Source: Synechococcus sp. WH 7805 (GTDB lineage: Bacteria; Cyanobacteriota; Cyanobacteriia; PCC-6307; Cyanobiaceae). From it: 64,000 nt of DNA. The notes under the pieces are model-generated. The model was not told where the DNA came from. It was given only the letters and a program-made list of their open reading frames with translations, and ran no database searches. Positions 24,411 to 32,259 of this stretch are shown here, one piece after another; positions within the stretch are counted from its first letter, which is position 1; every line of letters begins with the position of its first letter. A program made the translations under genes and the position numbers. The stretch covers positions 62,001 to 126,000 of the forward strand of contig NZ_CH724168.1 in assembly GCF_000153285.1 (NCBI RefSeq), written 5' to 3'.

Positions 24411-24618
24411 GGTACCAGCGGATCAGTGCCAACACTTGACCGGCCGGGCCGTAACCCGTGATCCATTCGCCGATCAGAGCAGCAGCAAATCCAACCATGG
24501 CGGTGCGACCGTTCAGCCTCTCCACTCCGGCAAGAGCGCTGGTGTTCCAGGGGCGGTTGGTGGTGAGACCTTCTCCGAACGCTTCAACGGGCTCGTAGTG
24601 GAAGCGCGGTTCGGGCAT
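24403..24618 (-). CDS. high-light-inducible protein (Hli/HLIP)
   Basis: Encodes 71 residues. ERLNGRTAMVGFAAALIGEWITGYG is split by the ExxNGRxAMxGF chlorophyll-binding motif of one-helix LHC-like proteins. The N-terminus is PxxRFHYEPVEAFGEG. It likely protects photosynthetic complexes in the thylakoid. It overlaps the 3' end of the broken dehydrogenase by 8 bp and is divergent from the SnoaL-like gene. Confidence 0.93.
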   Translation of the reverse strand: MPEPRFHYEPVEAFGEGLTTNRPWNTSALAGVERLNGRTAMVGFAAALIGEWITGYGPAGQVLALIRWYLS

Positions 24619-24692
24619 GGCGTTAGCTCTGTTCGTGTTGGAGCCTATGCAGAGACGATTGATTTCTGAATAGGGTTCAACCGGTTATTGCG

Positions 24693-25121
24693 ATGTCAGT
24701 CGTGGATGCAGAGCACCTCCGGTCCCTGTTCACCAAGCCTTACGGCGTGGCCGCTCCTACAGAGGATCAGTGGAGGGAGCTGTATGACGAGGCTGTGCAT
24801 TTCCAGGATCCAACCCAGGAGCGCGACGGCATCAAGGCTTACATCGAGGCGCAGGATGGATTGATGCGCCGTTGCGACGACGTTTATCTCACTGCTTCTT
24901 CGATCGCTGTCGATGGAAACATCGCATTCATCGAATGGGAGATGGGGCTGAAAATCAAGGGGATTGAATTCATCTATCCCGGCACGAGTCGTCTGCGGTT
25001 CAACGCCGAAGGAAAAGTTTGCGATCACCGTGACTATTTCGATTTCGTTGGGCCGACCTTCGGACCTGTGCCGGTATTGGGCGGATTTGTGCGCTGGCTT
25101 TACAAGCGGTTTGTGGATTGA
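24693..25121 (+). CDS. SnoaL-like/NTF2-fold protein
   Basis: Encodes 142 residues. WRELYDEAVHFQDPTQERDGIKAYIEAQDGLMRRC, AVDGNIAFIEWEMGLKIKGI and GTSRLRFNAEGKVCDHRDYFDF give the cone-shaped NTF2/SnoaL pattern with a polar pocket. Relatives are isomerases, cyclases or binding proteins; no substrate is inferred. Its end overlaps a tiny minus-strand membrane protein. Confidence 0.85.
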   Translation: MSVVDAEHLRSLFTKPYGVAAPTEDQWRELYDEAVHFQDPTQERDGIKAYIEAQDGLMRRCDDVYLTASSIAVDGNIAFIEWEMGLKIKGIEFIYPGTSRLRFNAEGKVCDHRDYFDFVGPTFGPVPVLGGFVRWLYKRFVD

Positions 25122-25204
25122 GAACGGCTCAACTTCCAGAACGCCAGGCTGGTGACGGCCGCGCCAAAGCCGAGGAAAAGGGTGAGGAAGGTTTCGCTGC
25201 TCAT
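25100..25204 (-). CDS. tiny single-helix membrane protein, 34 residues
   Basis: ATG 25204 gives MSSETFLTLFLGFGAAVTSLAFWKL followed by a short basic tail to TAA 25100. One transmembrane helix with a conserved-looking Gly/Ala face, like small thylakoid subunits, but not a recognised one. It overlaps the SnoaL-like gene by 22 bp. No strong ribosome site is visible. Confidence 0.45.
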   Translation of the reverse strand: MSSETFLTLFLGFGAAVTSLAFWKLSRSQSTNRL

Positions 25205-25293
25205 GTCAAGAGAAGTACAACTTTCACAATATTTTGGCGGGCTTGAGCGCTTTCCGTGGACTGACTCCAGATGTTGCTAAGTAATTTTGCTTA

Positions 25294-25845
25294 ATGCCGA
25301 GTGAGCTAGGGGGAATGCTCGCGGGCTTGCGCCCGGTCTCGTTAAATTTTCTAAACTATTCAGGCTTTCCCGTGCTCAGAACCATTCTTTCGAAGCCTCT
25401 TCTCGCCGATGTGGGCCTGCTGGTTCTCCGCGTCTTCACGGGAACTCTTCTGATTCACCACGGTTACGAGAAGCTCGCCAATATCGACAATTTCGCGGAC
25501 GCCTTTGTTCGCCCTCTGCATCTACCGTTTCCGATTGTTCTCTCATACATCGCCGCCTTCTCCGAGATCGGTGGTAGCTGGCTCTTGATTACTGGGCTTC
25601 TGACTCGTTTTGGTGCTCTGGCCATTCTCGGAACGATCACTGTGGCGATTTATCACGCCGTGATCACAGCCGGTTTCAATATCTATCTTCTCGAGCTTCT
25701 TGGTCTTTACTTCGCCGCTGCCGCAGCGGTGTTGGCTGTTGGACCCGGTTGCTTTTCTATCGATGAATTAATTGTTCGTCGTTTCTCCTCTGCAGAGTCG
25801 TCTGAAAGTTCTGAGTCTGACGCTTTTGCAGGTTCTGTGAACTGA
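25294..25845 (+). CDS. DoxX-family membrane protein
   Basis: Encodes 183 residues from ATG 25294; GTG 25372 (LRTILSKPLLADVG) is a plausible later start that fits family length better. VGLLVLRVFTGTLLIHHGYEKLANIDNFADAF, AFSEIGGSWLLITGLLTRFGAL and four membrane helices are DoxX-typical. The C-terminus adds a Ser/Glu-rich tail. Possible link to quinone or thiol redox at the membrane (family knowledge). A second DoxX protein is at 48765. Confidence 0.88.
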   Translation: MPSELGGMLAGLRPVSLNFLNYSGFPVLRTILSKPLLADVGLLVLRVFTGTLLIHHGYEKLANIDNFADAFVRPLHLPFPIVLSYIAAFSEIGGSWLLITGLLTRFGALAILGTITVAIYHAVITAGFNIYLLELLGLYFAAAAAVLAVGPGCFSIDELIVRRFSSAESSESSESDAFAGSVN

Positions 25846-25895
25846 ATGTTGTTTAGGCTGGAGTCATTAACTTCAGCCCTTTTTTCTTTTGAGAT

Positions 25896-26075
25896 ATGAG
25901 CTCAATCAGTTCACCAATTTGGAGTCTGATTGTTTTTGCGGGATTATTTACAGTTCTGCAAGTTTGGTGGATCGGTTCTTTGATGGTGAGGAATCGGCGC
26001 TCAAAGGGTGAGCGCCCACTGACTTCATCCCAATTTCGCGAGAGTCTCGAACGGATTTTCAAAGATAAACCTTAA
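25896..26075 (+). CDS. small membrane protein, 59 residues
   Basis: ATG 25896 to TAA 26073. One helix (residues 8-30, IWSLIVFAGLFTVLQVWWIGSL) and then a basic, soluble tail (RNRRSKGERPLTSSQF, ERIFKDKP). Codon use and a single long frame support a gene, though no family is known. Lies 50 bp downstream of DoxX on the same strand. Confidence 0.6.
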   Translation: MSSISSPIWSLIVFAGLFTVLQVWWIGSLMVRNRRSKGERPLTSSQFRESLERIFKDKP

Positions 26076-26088
26076 ATTGTCGGAGCGT

Positions 26089-26244
26089 TCAGTAGCTCGA
26101 CTGAGGCAAGGTGAATCCTGATTGCATATGCTGCACATCGAGCATGATCCAGGTGAGCCAGACAAGAAGGGCCACAACACCTGAACCCGCAGCGAAACGT
26201 CCCACATTGCGGATCAGCAGCTCAAAGACACTGACTTCCTTCAT
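26089..26244 (-). CDS. small single-pass membrane protein
   Basis: Start taken at MKEVSVFELLIRNVGRF (26244); MIKQYEF at 26280 is an alternative. One helix (GSGVVALLVWLTWIMLDV), then a short tail HMQSGFTLPQSSY. Divergent from the SRAP gene, so the 42-bp gap must hold both promoters if the shorter start is right. Family unknown. Confidence 0.55.
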   Translation of the reverse strand: MKEVSVFELLIRNVGRFAAGSGVVALLVWLTWIMLDVQHMQSGFTLPQSSY

Positions 26245-26286
26245 GGCAATCGATCGGGTGAATTCATATTGCTTGATCATGGCCTG

Positions 26287-26958
26287 ATGTGTGGACGTTT
26301 TGCTCTCTCCATCTCGGTTTCGGCTCTCCCGCATCCCCTGCGAGAGCGTCTGGATCCCGTGCATCGCGAACGTTACGAGCCTCGCGACATGATTCGCCCT
26401 GGAGAACCTCTCCTGTCCTTGCGCCGGGATGAGAGGGGGACCTCCCCGGCTCTCATGCTCTGGGGTCTGATTCCTGCTTGGTGTCGGAATCCTTTAGCCG
26501 GACCAAGACCCTTCAATGCCCGTGTTGAAACTCTGAATGACAAAGCCAGCTTTCGGGGTGCCTGGCGTCATCGCCGCTGCCTGATTCCGGCCAGTTGTTT
26601 CTTTGAAAAAGGCTGGCGGATCCGGCGGGGAGATCAACAACCGTTCTGGCTAGCCGGCCTCTGGGAACGCTGGCTCGGTGCCGATGGCAGTGAAATCGAG
26701 AGCACCACGATTCTCACCACCACTCCCAATGCGCTCATCCGGCCTTTACATCCGCGAATGCCTGTGGTGATCCCGTCAGGGTTGGAGGACGCGTGGATGG
26801 CTTCTGTTGATGGAGCCGGCTTAAGGGCCTTGCAACCCTTATTGGAAAGCTGGGATCCCACCGGTTGGATTCGGGATCGGCCTGGAGACAGTGATCAGCC
26901 TGGAGACAGTGATCAGCCTGGAGACAGTGATCAGCTCTCTCTTTTTGAAAGGCTTTAG
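26287..26958 (+). CDS. SRAP (HMCES/YedK) abasic-site sensor with C-terminal clamp-type motif
   Basis: Encodes 223 residues. Start set at ATG 26287 because the family needs Cys as residue 2 (MCGRFA) to form a thiazolidine crosslink with an abasic site once Met is removed. The other active-site residues are present: Asn in FNARVETL, Glu in CFFEKG, His in HPRMPVVI. The protein shields abasic sites in single-stranded DNA and forms a stable crosslink. Its C-terminus has three GDSDQP repeats and then QLSLF (216-220), the consensus beta-clamp-binding pentapeptide. Eukaryotic HMCES ends in a PCNA-binding motif, so tethering to the sliding clamp is a natural inference. No LexA box is visible upstream. 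Confidence 0.93.
   Translation: MCGRFALSISVSALPHPLRERLDPVHRERYEPRDMIRPGEPLLSLRRDERGTSPALMLWGLIPAWCRNPLAGPRPFNARVETLNDKASFRGAWRHRRCLIPASCFFEKGWRIRRGDQQPFWLAGLWERWLGADGSEIESTTILTTTPNALIRPLHPRMPVVIPSGLEDAWMASVDGAGLRALQPLLESWDPTGWIRDRPGDSDQPGDSDQPGDSDQLSLFERL
26881..26934 (+). repeat. three exact 18-bp tandem repeats in the SRAP tail
   Basis: CCTGGAGACAGTGATCAG occurs three times in a row. It encodes GDSDQ(P) and supplies the Gln of the QLSLF motif in the last unit. The repeat could vary in number, altering linker length without a frame change. Confidence 0.95.
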
Positions 26959-27025
26959 CGTGTCGCAAGACACCATGGCAAACCTTGGTTTCCCTTAGCT
27001 TTCTTAAACAGATATTCGAAGATTC

Positions 27026-27340
27026 ATGCAGCTCTATTTTGTAATCGGCACGATGCCTGATATTGACAGCCAGCTTGATGTTTATCGGGAATTCATCAAT
27101 TACTTCGAAGGTGGTTGTCAAAATGATTGTTTCGAGGGCTTTGAATTGGTTCAGCGGGCACACCTTCCTGGTCAAGGTCAGGTGGTGGCTCTGATGAAAG
27201 CCCGCGGCACTGAGGAACTCTTCCGACATCTCGCACCCTGGCGGGCACAATTCGGCGTGGAGATGGAGATCACTCCAGCGATCAGTGATGCCGAGGTTGT
27301 GGCCAATCACAAAGTTCTGTTCGCCTCAATGGAGGACTGA
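27026..27340 (+). CDS. DUF3303-like small protein
   Basis: Encodes 104 residues starting MQLYFVIGTMPDIDSQLDVYREF. GQVVALMKARGTEELFRHLAPWRAQFGVEMEITPAISDAEVV resembles DUF3303-type proteins (W-x-x-x-F-x-x-x-x-x-I-T-P near the end). It probably has the same ferredoxin-like fold as the protein at 21626, but similarity is low. Follows SRAP by 67 bp on the same strand. Confidence 0.6.
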   Translation: MQLYFVIGTMPDIDSQLDVYREFINYFEGGCQNDCFEGFELVQRAHLPGQGQVVALMKARGTEELFRHLAPWRAQFGVEMEITPAISDAEVVANHKVLFASMED

Positions 27341-27528
27341 CTGATCGAGGCTCCGCGACTTGAGGGGTGGTGCGTCACTCAGAGGATCATCGCCATTGCA
27401 TCATCCTTTCGGGGTTCATCCCTCAGTCGTTTTTCTCTCAATCAAAAGATGCCGTTATTTTGCTGATCTGGTTGAACAATTCTCAAGATAATAACCAGAC
27501 GATGGTTGTATTTTGAAGTTGCGCATTT
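27341..27528. other. 188-bp convergent intergenic region
   Basis: Lies between the convergent DUF3303-like and PstS-like genes. I see short inverted segments but no clean hairpin with a U tract, and no gene. Confidence 0.4.
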
Positions 27529-28542
27529 TCAGCGTTTGAGTCTTGATAACTGCCTTAAGCCAAGCTCACGAACTTGATCTGGAAGTGGTACGTATCCGAG
27601 GCGTTCAGCATCATCCTGACCTTGGCTGCTCAGGATGAATTCCAGGCTGCGTCGTAACGCCACAGTGTTGTTTCCGAGTCCACGGGCCGGAACCAGCATC
27701 CAGTTCAGAGTGACGATGGGGTATCCGAGATTGGGATCAGGATTTTTGCCCACTAAGCGTTCATTCAGACGAATGGTGCTGACAGCTGCACTGGCCGCTT
27801 CCTGAGTTGGACGTAGGAATTTCCCTTGGCGATTTTCGAGTGCTGCCACTTGCAGTGGTTCGCGAACGTATGCGGATTCGATGTATCCGATGCTTCCAGG
27901 CGTGGAGTTCAATGCTGTTGCCATTCCATCAGATCCTTTCACTGCAAGACCAATGGGCCAATTCACCAGACGCCCGTTCCCTGGCCCATTTTTCCAATCT
28001 TGGTCCATCGACGAAAGGGCTGAAGTGAAGCTTTCAGTACTTCCCGATTTGCCTGCCCGATGCAAAACGGTGATGGGAAGGTCGTTACAACCAACCTGAG
28101 AGAAATTGTCGATTTTTCCAAGGAAAATACCTGCAAGTTGGCTCCGGCGCAGCCTTAAATCGCATCCTGGGGCGTTGTAGGCAATCGCAATGGCCCCAGC
28201 TGTGACTGGGAATGCCAAGAGGCCTTTTGGAGCCTTTTTAACTTCCTCTGATGAGGGTGGATCATCAGTTCCTGCAAAGTCGTTTGTTCCCTTAAGCAAT
28301 GTGCTGATGCTTTTGCCGGACCCCATGCTTTCGATTTCTGCATAGATGTCTTCATTCACCGCTAGTTGGTTGAACCAGCGAAGATAGGCCTGGAGTCCAA
28401 ACGTGCTACTCGTACCGTTCAGAACGAGAGGTTTTCGGTCTTGATTTTTTTGCTCAGCTGAATTGCTGCAGCTTGAAAGTAGCGCTAAGACTATGCTTGA
28501 GAGAAGCTTGAAACGAGACGTTTTAATCAATGATTTGAACAT
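27529..28542 (-). CDS. PstS-type phosphate-binding lipoprotein-like
   Basis: Encodes 337 residues. The signal ends LLSSC with lipobox Cys25. The body has TSSTFGLQAY, MGSGKSIS, FAGTDDP and LHRAGKSGSTESF, in the order of the phosphate-binding loops of PstS, although the usual RSDGSGTT is altered to RAGKSGST. Third gene of the unit 30469 to 27529; its ATG overlaps the previous stop (TAATG). No pstC, pstA or pstB is nearby, so transport through this locus is unlikely and a sensing role is inferred. Confidence 0.85.
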   Translation of the reverse strand: MFKSLIKTSRFKLLSSIVLALLSSCSNSAEQKNQDRKPLVLNGTSSTFGLQAYLRWFNQLAVNEDIYAEIESMGSGKSISTLLKGTNDFAGTDDPPSSEEVKKAPKGLLAFPVTAGAIAIAYNAPGCDLRLRRSQLAGIFLGKIDNFSQVGCNDLPITVLHRAGKSGSTESFTSALSSMDQDWKNGPGNGRLVNWPIGLAVKGSDGMATALNSTPGSIGYIESAYVREPLQVAALENRQGKFLRPTQEAASAAVSTIRLNERLVGKNPDPNLGYPIVTLNWMLVPARGLGNNTVALRRSLEFILSSQGQDDAERLGYVPLPDQVRELGLRQLSRLKR

Positions 28543-29312
28543 TATTGAATGCGCTCCATGATGCTTTCAAATGTTGATGTGATGTTGATCAGGTTATGAG
28601 CTATCGGATTGGAATAAATAAAAAGTAGGATGACTGGGACAGGGGCTGAGAGTAAGAGGACAATGGCTGCCCAGGTCAGGGTCCAGCTGCCGCTATTGAC
28701 CAGAAAAACCATCAATGCAAGCGCGAAATACATCAAAGCGATTGCAAAGGTTAGGCGTATTTGAAATGCCTGTTTCGAGAGCGAAAGGCGCCTTTCGCGA
28801 CTGTCAATGAGGTCGAAGCAAAAGTCGCTTGCTTTTCTAATGTAATTTGCCGATTCGGGCGTGATCATTTGCCCTTTTGGTTGAATGGCGTTACTTGATG
28901 CCAGGAAATCACGCAGGCGCTCGAGTGAATCCCTGGCCTCTTCGCTGCTTTCACCATGGAGCATGTCGTCGACTTCGGTATGCGCAACTTTGTCGGCATA
29001 GGTGTAAAGTAATCGCCTTGATTCAATGCGTTGTTCAGGTTGCAGCACTGACATCACCGCAACAAGTTTGTTGACTGTAACGACTTCGTGCGTTACAGCA
29101 TTGCGCAGATTGGTGAATTGGAAAATGACATTCGAAAGTAAAAATGCCGTTGTCAATGTATACAGAGATCCAAGCGGGCTAAGTTGTGAGGCTTGAAGTT
29201 TTAAGCTGCCACGAGCCTTCACCCATTTGGCTAGGAATAAGGCAATCGCTGTCAGTGATAAAAATCCGAGGTAGATCAGTGGTACGCCGGCCTTTAGCAG
29301 TAGATCACTCAT
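28542..29312 (-). CDS. DUF4239 (bestrophin-like domain) membrane protein
   Basis: Encodes 256 residues. Two membrane helices near the N-terminus (8-28 and 48-65), a soluble helical middle (TVNKLVAVMSVLQPEQRIESRRLLYTYADKV), and two helices near the C-terminus (188-208, 213-235), which is the DUF4239 arrangement. It may form a channel (family inference). Central gene of the operon, between LivJ-like (29324) and PstS-like (27529) receptors. Confidence 0.78.
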   Translation of the reverse strand: MSDLLLKAGVPLIYLGFLSLTAIALFLAKWVKARGSLKLQASQLSPLGSLYTLTTAFLLSNVIFQFTNLRNAVTHEVVTVNKLVAVMSVLQPEQRIESRRLLYTYADKVAHTEVDDMLHGESSEEARDSLERLRDFLASSNAIQPKGQMITPESANYIRKASDFCFDLIDSRERRLSLSKQAFQIRLTFAIALMYFALALMVFLVNSGSWTLTWAAIVLLLSAPVPVILLFIYSNPIAHNLINITSTFESIMERIQ

Positions 29313-29323
29313 GGGGACTGGAA

Positions 29324-30469
29324 TTAATTAATAAAGGAGCCGTCTCGGCCTACTAGAAATGTAAGGTGAACGATATCGCTGCCATTGCGTTGCCTTGGCC
29401 CGAATGTCACTTTGTAGCCTCCTAGGTCGACTGTCCCAAGGGACTCAACAGCAGTGATGAAGCGTTTGCGTGTGAGGTCAGGGCCTGCCTTCTGAAGTGC
29501 CTGAACCAGCATCGATGCTGCAATGTACCCTTCCAGGCCGACGAAGCTATAGGGAATATCCGGCTTCAGTTTGCTGATTTTATTTTGGTAATCCCGGACG
29601 ACTGGAGTTCGCCGGTCCCAAGGAAATGGCACGACCTGACTGATCCCGATTCCGTGTCGTAGTTCCTTGGGGAGTGATCGAGCTAGGGCGTTGCTGCCCA
29701 CAAACGACACAGTTAAAACCTGAGCGTTGCTGCCAAATTGGCGTAGTTGGGATATGAAGCTTGAGACCGTTCCGTAGGACGAAACAACGAGAACAGCATC
29801 AGGTCGTGCTAATGCCACCTTTCTTGCCGCATCGCTTGTGTTCGAGGAATTGCGTTCTACTGTTGTTTCTACGACAGGTTTCAATTGATGTTTCGCCAAA
29901 GCTTTTTTGAGCCCTTCTAGGCCATCACGTCCGAATGAATCATTTTGATAGGCGATGGCAATTGATTGCCGTCCATAACGAATTAAATAGCTGACAATGG
30001 CCTTGATTTCTTGGTGATAGCTGGCTCGGATGTTGAATACATTCTTTTTCATCGGCGAGCGAATGATCTGAGCCCCAGTAAGCGGTGCAATTAAAGGAAT
30101 TTTGCTTTGATCAATCAAGGGCAGTGAGGCTTTGACTGTTGGTGTTCCCAGGTAGCCAAATAGGGCAAAGACTTTATCCTTGTTGATAAACTTTTTGGTG
30201 TTATTTAGTGTTAGCTCTGGATTGTATTGATCATCGCGATAAACCATGACGACCTGGCGTCCATGGATGCCTCCCTGTGCATTCACGTGGTCAAAAACCA
30301 AGTGCGCACCTTGTCGATACTCTCGACCGAGCTCACCCGATGGTCCGCTGAATGCTGCCGATTGTCCGAGCAAGATCGAGCGTGGCGTGACGCCGATCTC
30401 CTCAGCATGAACCGTTTTCGTTAAGCCTGCAAGCAGAAAGAGAGCCGTAATCGTTGTCTGCTGAAGCAT
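29324..30469 (-). CDS. LivJ/Peripla_BP_6-type solute-binding protein
   Basis: Encodes 381 residues from ATG 30469 (MLQQTTITALFLLAGL), which opens a signal peptide cut after TVHA. The mature protein begins EEIGVTPRSILLGQSAAFSGPSGELG, and LVFDHVNAQGGIHGRQVVMVYRDDQYNPE is the family's classic ligand-pocket segment. Ligand not predictable (amino acids, amides or urea are common). First gene of a three-gene unit; no LivHMGF permease or ATPase is near. Confidence 0.9.
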   Translation of the reverse strand: MLQQTTITALFLLAGLTKTVHAEEIGVTPRSILLGQSAAFSGPSGELGREYRQGAHLVFDHVNAQGGIHGRQVVMVYRDDQYNPELTLNNTKKFINKDKVFALFGYLGTPTVKASLPLIDQSKIPLIAPLTGAQIIRSPMKKNVFNIRASYHQEIKAIVSYLIRYGRQSIAIAYQNDSFGRDGLEGLKKALAKHQLKPVVETTVERNSSNTSDAARKVALARPDAVLVVSSYGTVSSFISQLRQFGSNAQVLTVSFVGSNALARSLPKELRHGIGISQVVPFPWDRRTPVVRDYQNKISKLKPDIPYSFVGLEGYIAASMLVQALQKAGPDLTRKRFITAVESLGTVDLGGYKVTFGPRQRNGSDIVHLTFLVGRDGSFIN

Positions 30470-30579
30470 TGGATGAACCTTTCGGTTGCCTCCTTCCACG
30501 CAGGTCGGTCATCGTTAGGTTCCACTATTTCAGCGAGTCGACTGTGTGTTGGCAACAATTCATTCGTGTTCAGTCGGGA

Positions 30580-31105
30580 CTATGGGTGAAGTCGAGTGAT
30601 TGCCGGCGTTGGTTGCGTTGGCTGTGCAGTGGACGCTTCACGGTTCTGGTATCCGGCTTGAATAAACCGATCGCGCCAGCGGCGTTCCTGTTGTTCGGCT
30701 TCAGGAGTCCCTTCCTGGGGAAAGTTCCGGAGGAAGTCCTTGTCTTGGCAAGGAACATAGGGTCCTTGCTTGAGTTCGAAGATCACGGAGTCGTACTCCA
30801 GAGCCACCAGCGTGTGAAATTGACCTGCGGCCACTTCCACTCCACGGATGGGACCCGATGCTGAGATGGTTTCCTGTTGATCAACCTCTCCCTCAGCGCT
30901 GAGGATCATCAGGCCGATCGCTCCCTGCAGAACGAGAAAGCATTCGAAACCTGCCTCTGCCACGTCGCGGACATGGCGATGGGGACGCACGTTCGGCTTC
31001 TTTGTGGAAGTTGTGGTTGCAGCGTTTCCGTGGTCGCTGGGCGGCTTCCGCGGCCAGCGCGTTGAACAGGGTCTGATCGATGCGCTGAATTGGAGATCGG
31101 CTCAT
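30580..31105 (-). pseudogene. WbuC-type cupin broken by deletion and frameshift
   Basis: The N-terminal part from ATG 31105 (MSRSPIQRIDQTLFN, then PRKRCNHNFHKEAER) is in one frame. The rest starts at about 30990 in another (VRPHRHVRDVAEAGFECFLVLQG, then FHTLVALEYDSVIFELKQGPYVP). WbuC proteins normally have some 14 residues (R-x-L-N-x-x-x-x-G-T-Y) between the NFH and VRPHRH segments, and these are missing. A deletion that is not a multiple of three therefore joined the halves near 30990. The C-terminal part retains the cupin metal His residues. Pseudogene or assembly artefact. The first ATG overlaps the stop of the small gene at 31102. Confidence 0.75.
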
Positions 31106-31272
31106 CGGCGCTGCTCCCTCAAGCGGCGCATGGAATTGCGGGGCATCAGTCTGTTGTCTCTCAGGGACGGCATTCCGTCGTTGGGACGTTGGGCGCGTGG
31201 GTGGTACCCGATGAGGGCAATGCCAATCAGCATCAGCAGAATCACTGCACCAGCGCGTAACACCCGAAACAT
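31102..31272 (-). CDS. small membrane protein, 56 residues
   Basis: ATG 31272 gives MFRVLRAGAVILLMLIGIALIGYH, one hydrophobic helix, followed by an Arg-rich tail ending LREQRR. Its stop overlaps the wbuC ATG (ATGA). A 17-bp duplication covers its start region. Lies between the phosphatase and wbuC on the same strand, so probably co-transcribed. Family unknown. Confidence 0.55.
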   Translation of the reverse strand: MFRVLRAGAVILLMLIGIALIGYHPRAQRPNDGMPSLRDNRLMPRNSMRRLREQRR

Positions 31273-31294
31273 CAATACACCCGAAACATCAATG
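31261..31294. repeat. 17-bp tandem duplication at a start site
   Basis: CACCCGAAACATCAATA (31261-31277) is followed by CACCCGAAACATCAATG (31278-31294). On the minus strand it duplicates the ribosome/start region of the small gene, creating an upstream five-codon ORF (MFRVY) that overlaps the phosphatase stop. Confidence 0.85.
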
Positions 31295-31738
31295 GCTGGA
31301 GGTCAGAGCATTGATCAGTTGATCGACCTGGTGTTGCAGCAGCGAGATCGGATCAGTGCCCTCGTCTTCGCCGAGATCCTTCACGCTCCAGAAGCGGATC
31401 TTGGCTTCCAGATCTGGGAACAATTCCTGCACCATCGGTCTGTGGGCTTCGGCATCCACGGCCACCACCACATCGGCTTGTTCCACGTCATCTCGGCTCA
31501 CCTGACGGGGCATCGCCAGTTGCGTTGGATCCACGGCAAATCCACGCTGTTGCAATGCGATCTGGGCCTCGATGGCCATCGCTCCGATGTTTCCGTTGCC
31601 GGATGTCACCTTCAGGCCGGCTGATCCGGCGTGAAGGTCATCACCCTTGCCCTGGAGGGCGATCTGGTGATTGAACCAGAATTCCGAGAAGCGGCTGCGG
31701 AAATAATTGCCGGTGCAGAGGAAGAGAACGGTTCGCAT
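31289..31738 (-). CDS. low-molecular-weight protein-tyrosine-phosphatase family
   Basis: Encodes 149 residues. The N-terminal CTGNYFRS is the P-loop C-x5-R (Cys8, Arg14) for phosphotyrosine or arsenate chemistry, and the DLGEDEG segment near residue 121 supplies the general-acid Asp. Length fits LMW-PTP/ArsC. The neighbours give no arsenic context. Stop overlaps the duplicated start region of the next small gene. Confidence 0.88.
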   Translation of the reverse strand: MRTVLFLCTGNYFRSRFSEFWFNHQIALQGKGDDLHAGSAGLKVTSGNGNIGAMAIEAQIALQQRGFAVDPTQLAMPRQVSRDDVEQADVVVAVDAEAHRPMVQELFPDLEAKIRFWSVKDLGEDEGTDPISLLQHQVDQLINALTSSH

Positions 31739-31746
31739 CGCTGCGG

Positions 31747-32256
31747 TCAGGAGAGAGGGACTGCAGGAGATGCACGCACCACGCCCTGTTCCAGAGGAAG
31801 CAGATCATCGTCATCGGTTGCTCGACTGCGAACCGGTGCGCTGAACCCCCTGGCGCGGGCATTCCTGACCTCAAACGGGCCCGGCGTGCCGGTGGGAACG
31901 GCCAGTCGCAGAGCGAAAGGATGCTCTCCAGGTTCCACATCACCGATGGATCCCACCCGGGTGCGGTTCTGAAGAACGGGCTCGCCACTGCGGTCGAGGA
32001 TCCGGGCATACACGTCGGTATCGACGACCGCACGCCGTGAGGTGTTGTTCACCATGCCGCTGAGCACGTAGCAACTCGCTCCTTCCGGGCTGGTGATGGT
32101 GGGTCTGCTGGCCGCTGAGGGGCTGGGCTGGGCTCCTGGATCTGCGGCATCACAGGGAGCCAACGACACGCCGGTGAGGGGCAGGTCGGCGGCGAGCGCC
32201 GGCTGGGCCACCAGCATCAGCAGCGCGATCAGTCCCGCAGCAAAAAATTTGACCAT
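31747..32256 (-). CDS. secreted FxLYD-like protein
   Basis: Encodes 169 residues. A signal peptide (MVKFFAAGLIALLMLVAQPALA) precedes a Pro/Ser-rich linker and a beta domain: CYVLSGMVNNTSRRAVVDTDVYARILD, VGSIGDVEPGEHPFALRL. This resembles FxLYD/Ig-like envelope domains. Periplasmic, function unknown. Lies between the 32260 gene and the phosphatase gene. Confidence 0.7.
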   Translation of the reverse strand: MVKFFAAGLIALLMLVAQPALAADLPLTGVSLAPCDAADPGAQPSPSAASRPTITSPEGASCYVLSGMVNNTSRRAVVDTDVYARILDRSGEPVLQNRTRVGSIGDVEPGEHPFALRLAVPTGTPGPFEVRNARARGFSAPVRSRATDDDDLLPLEQGVVRASPAVPLS

Positions 32257-32259
32257 GGC

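Noticed and set aside
31004-31624. Plus-strand 206-residue frame
   Set aside because: Antisense to the phosphatase, small membrane gene and wbuC remnants with clear motifs.
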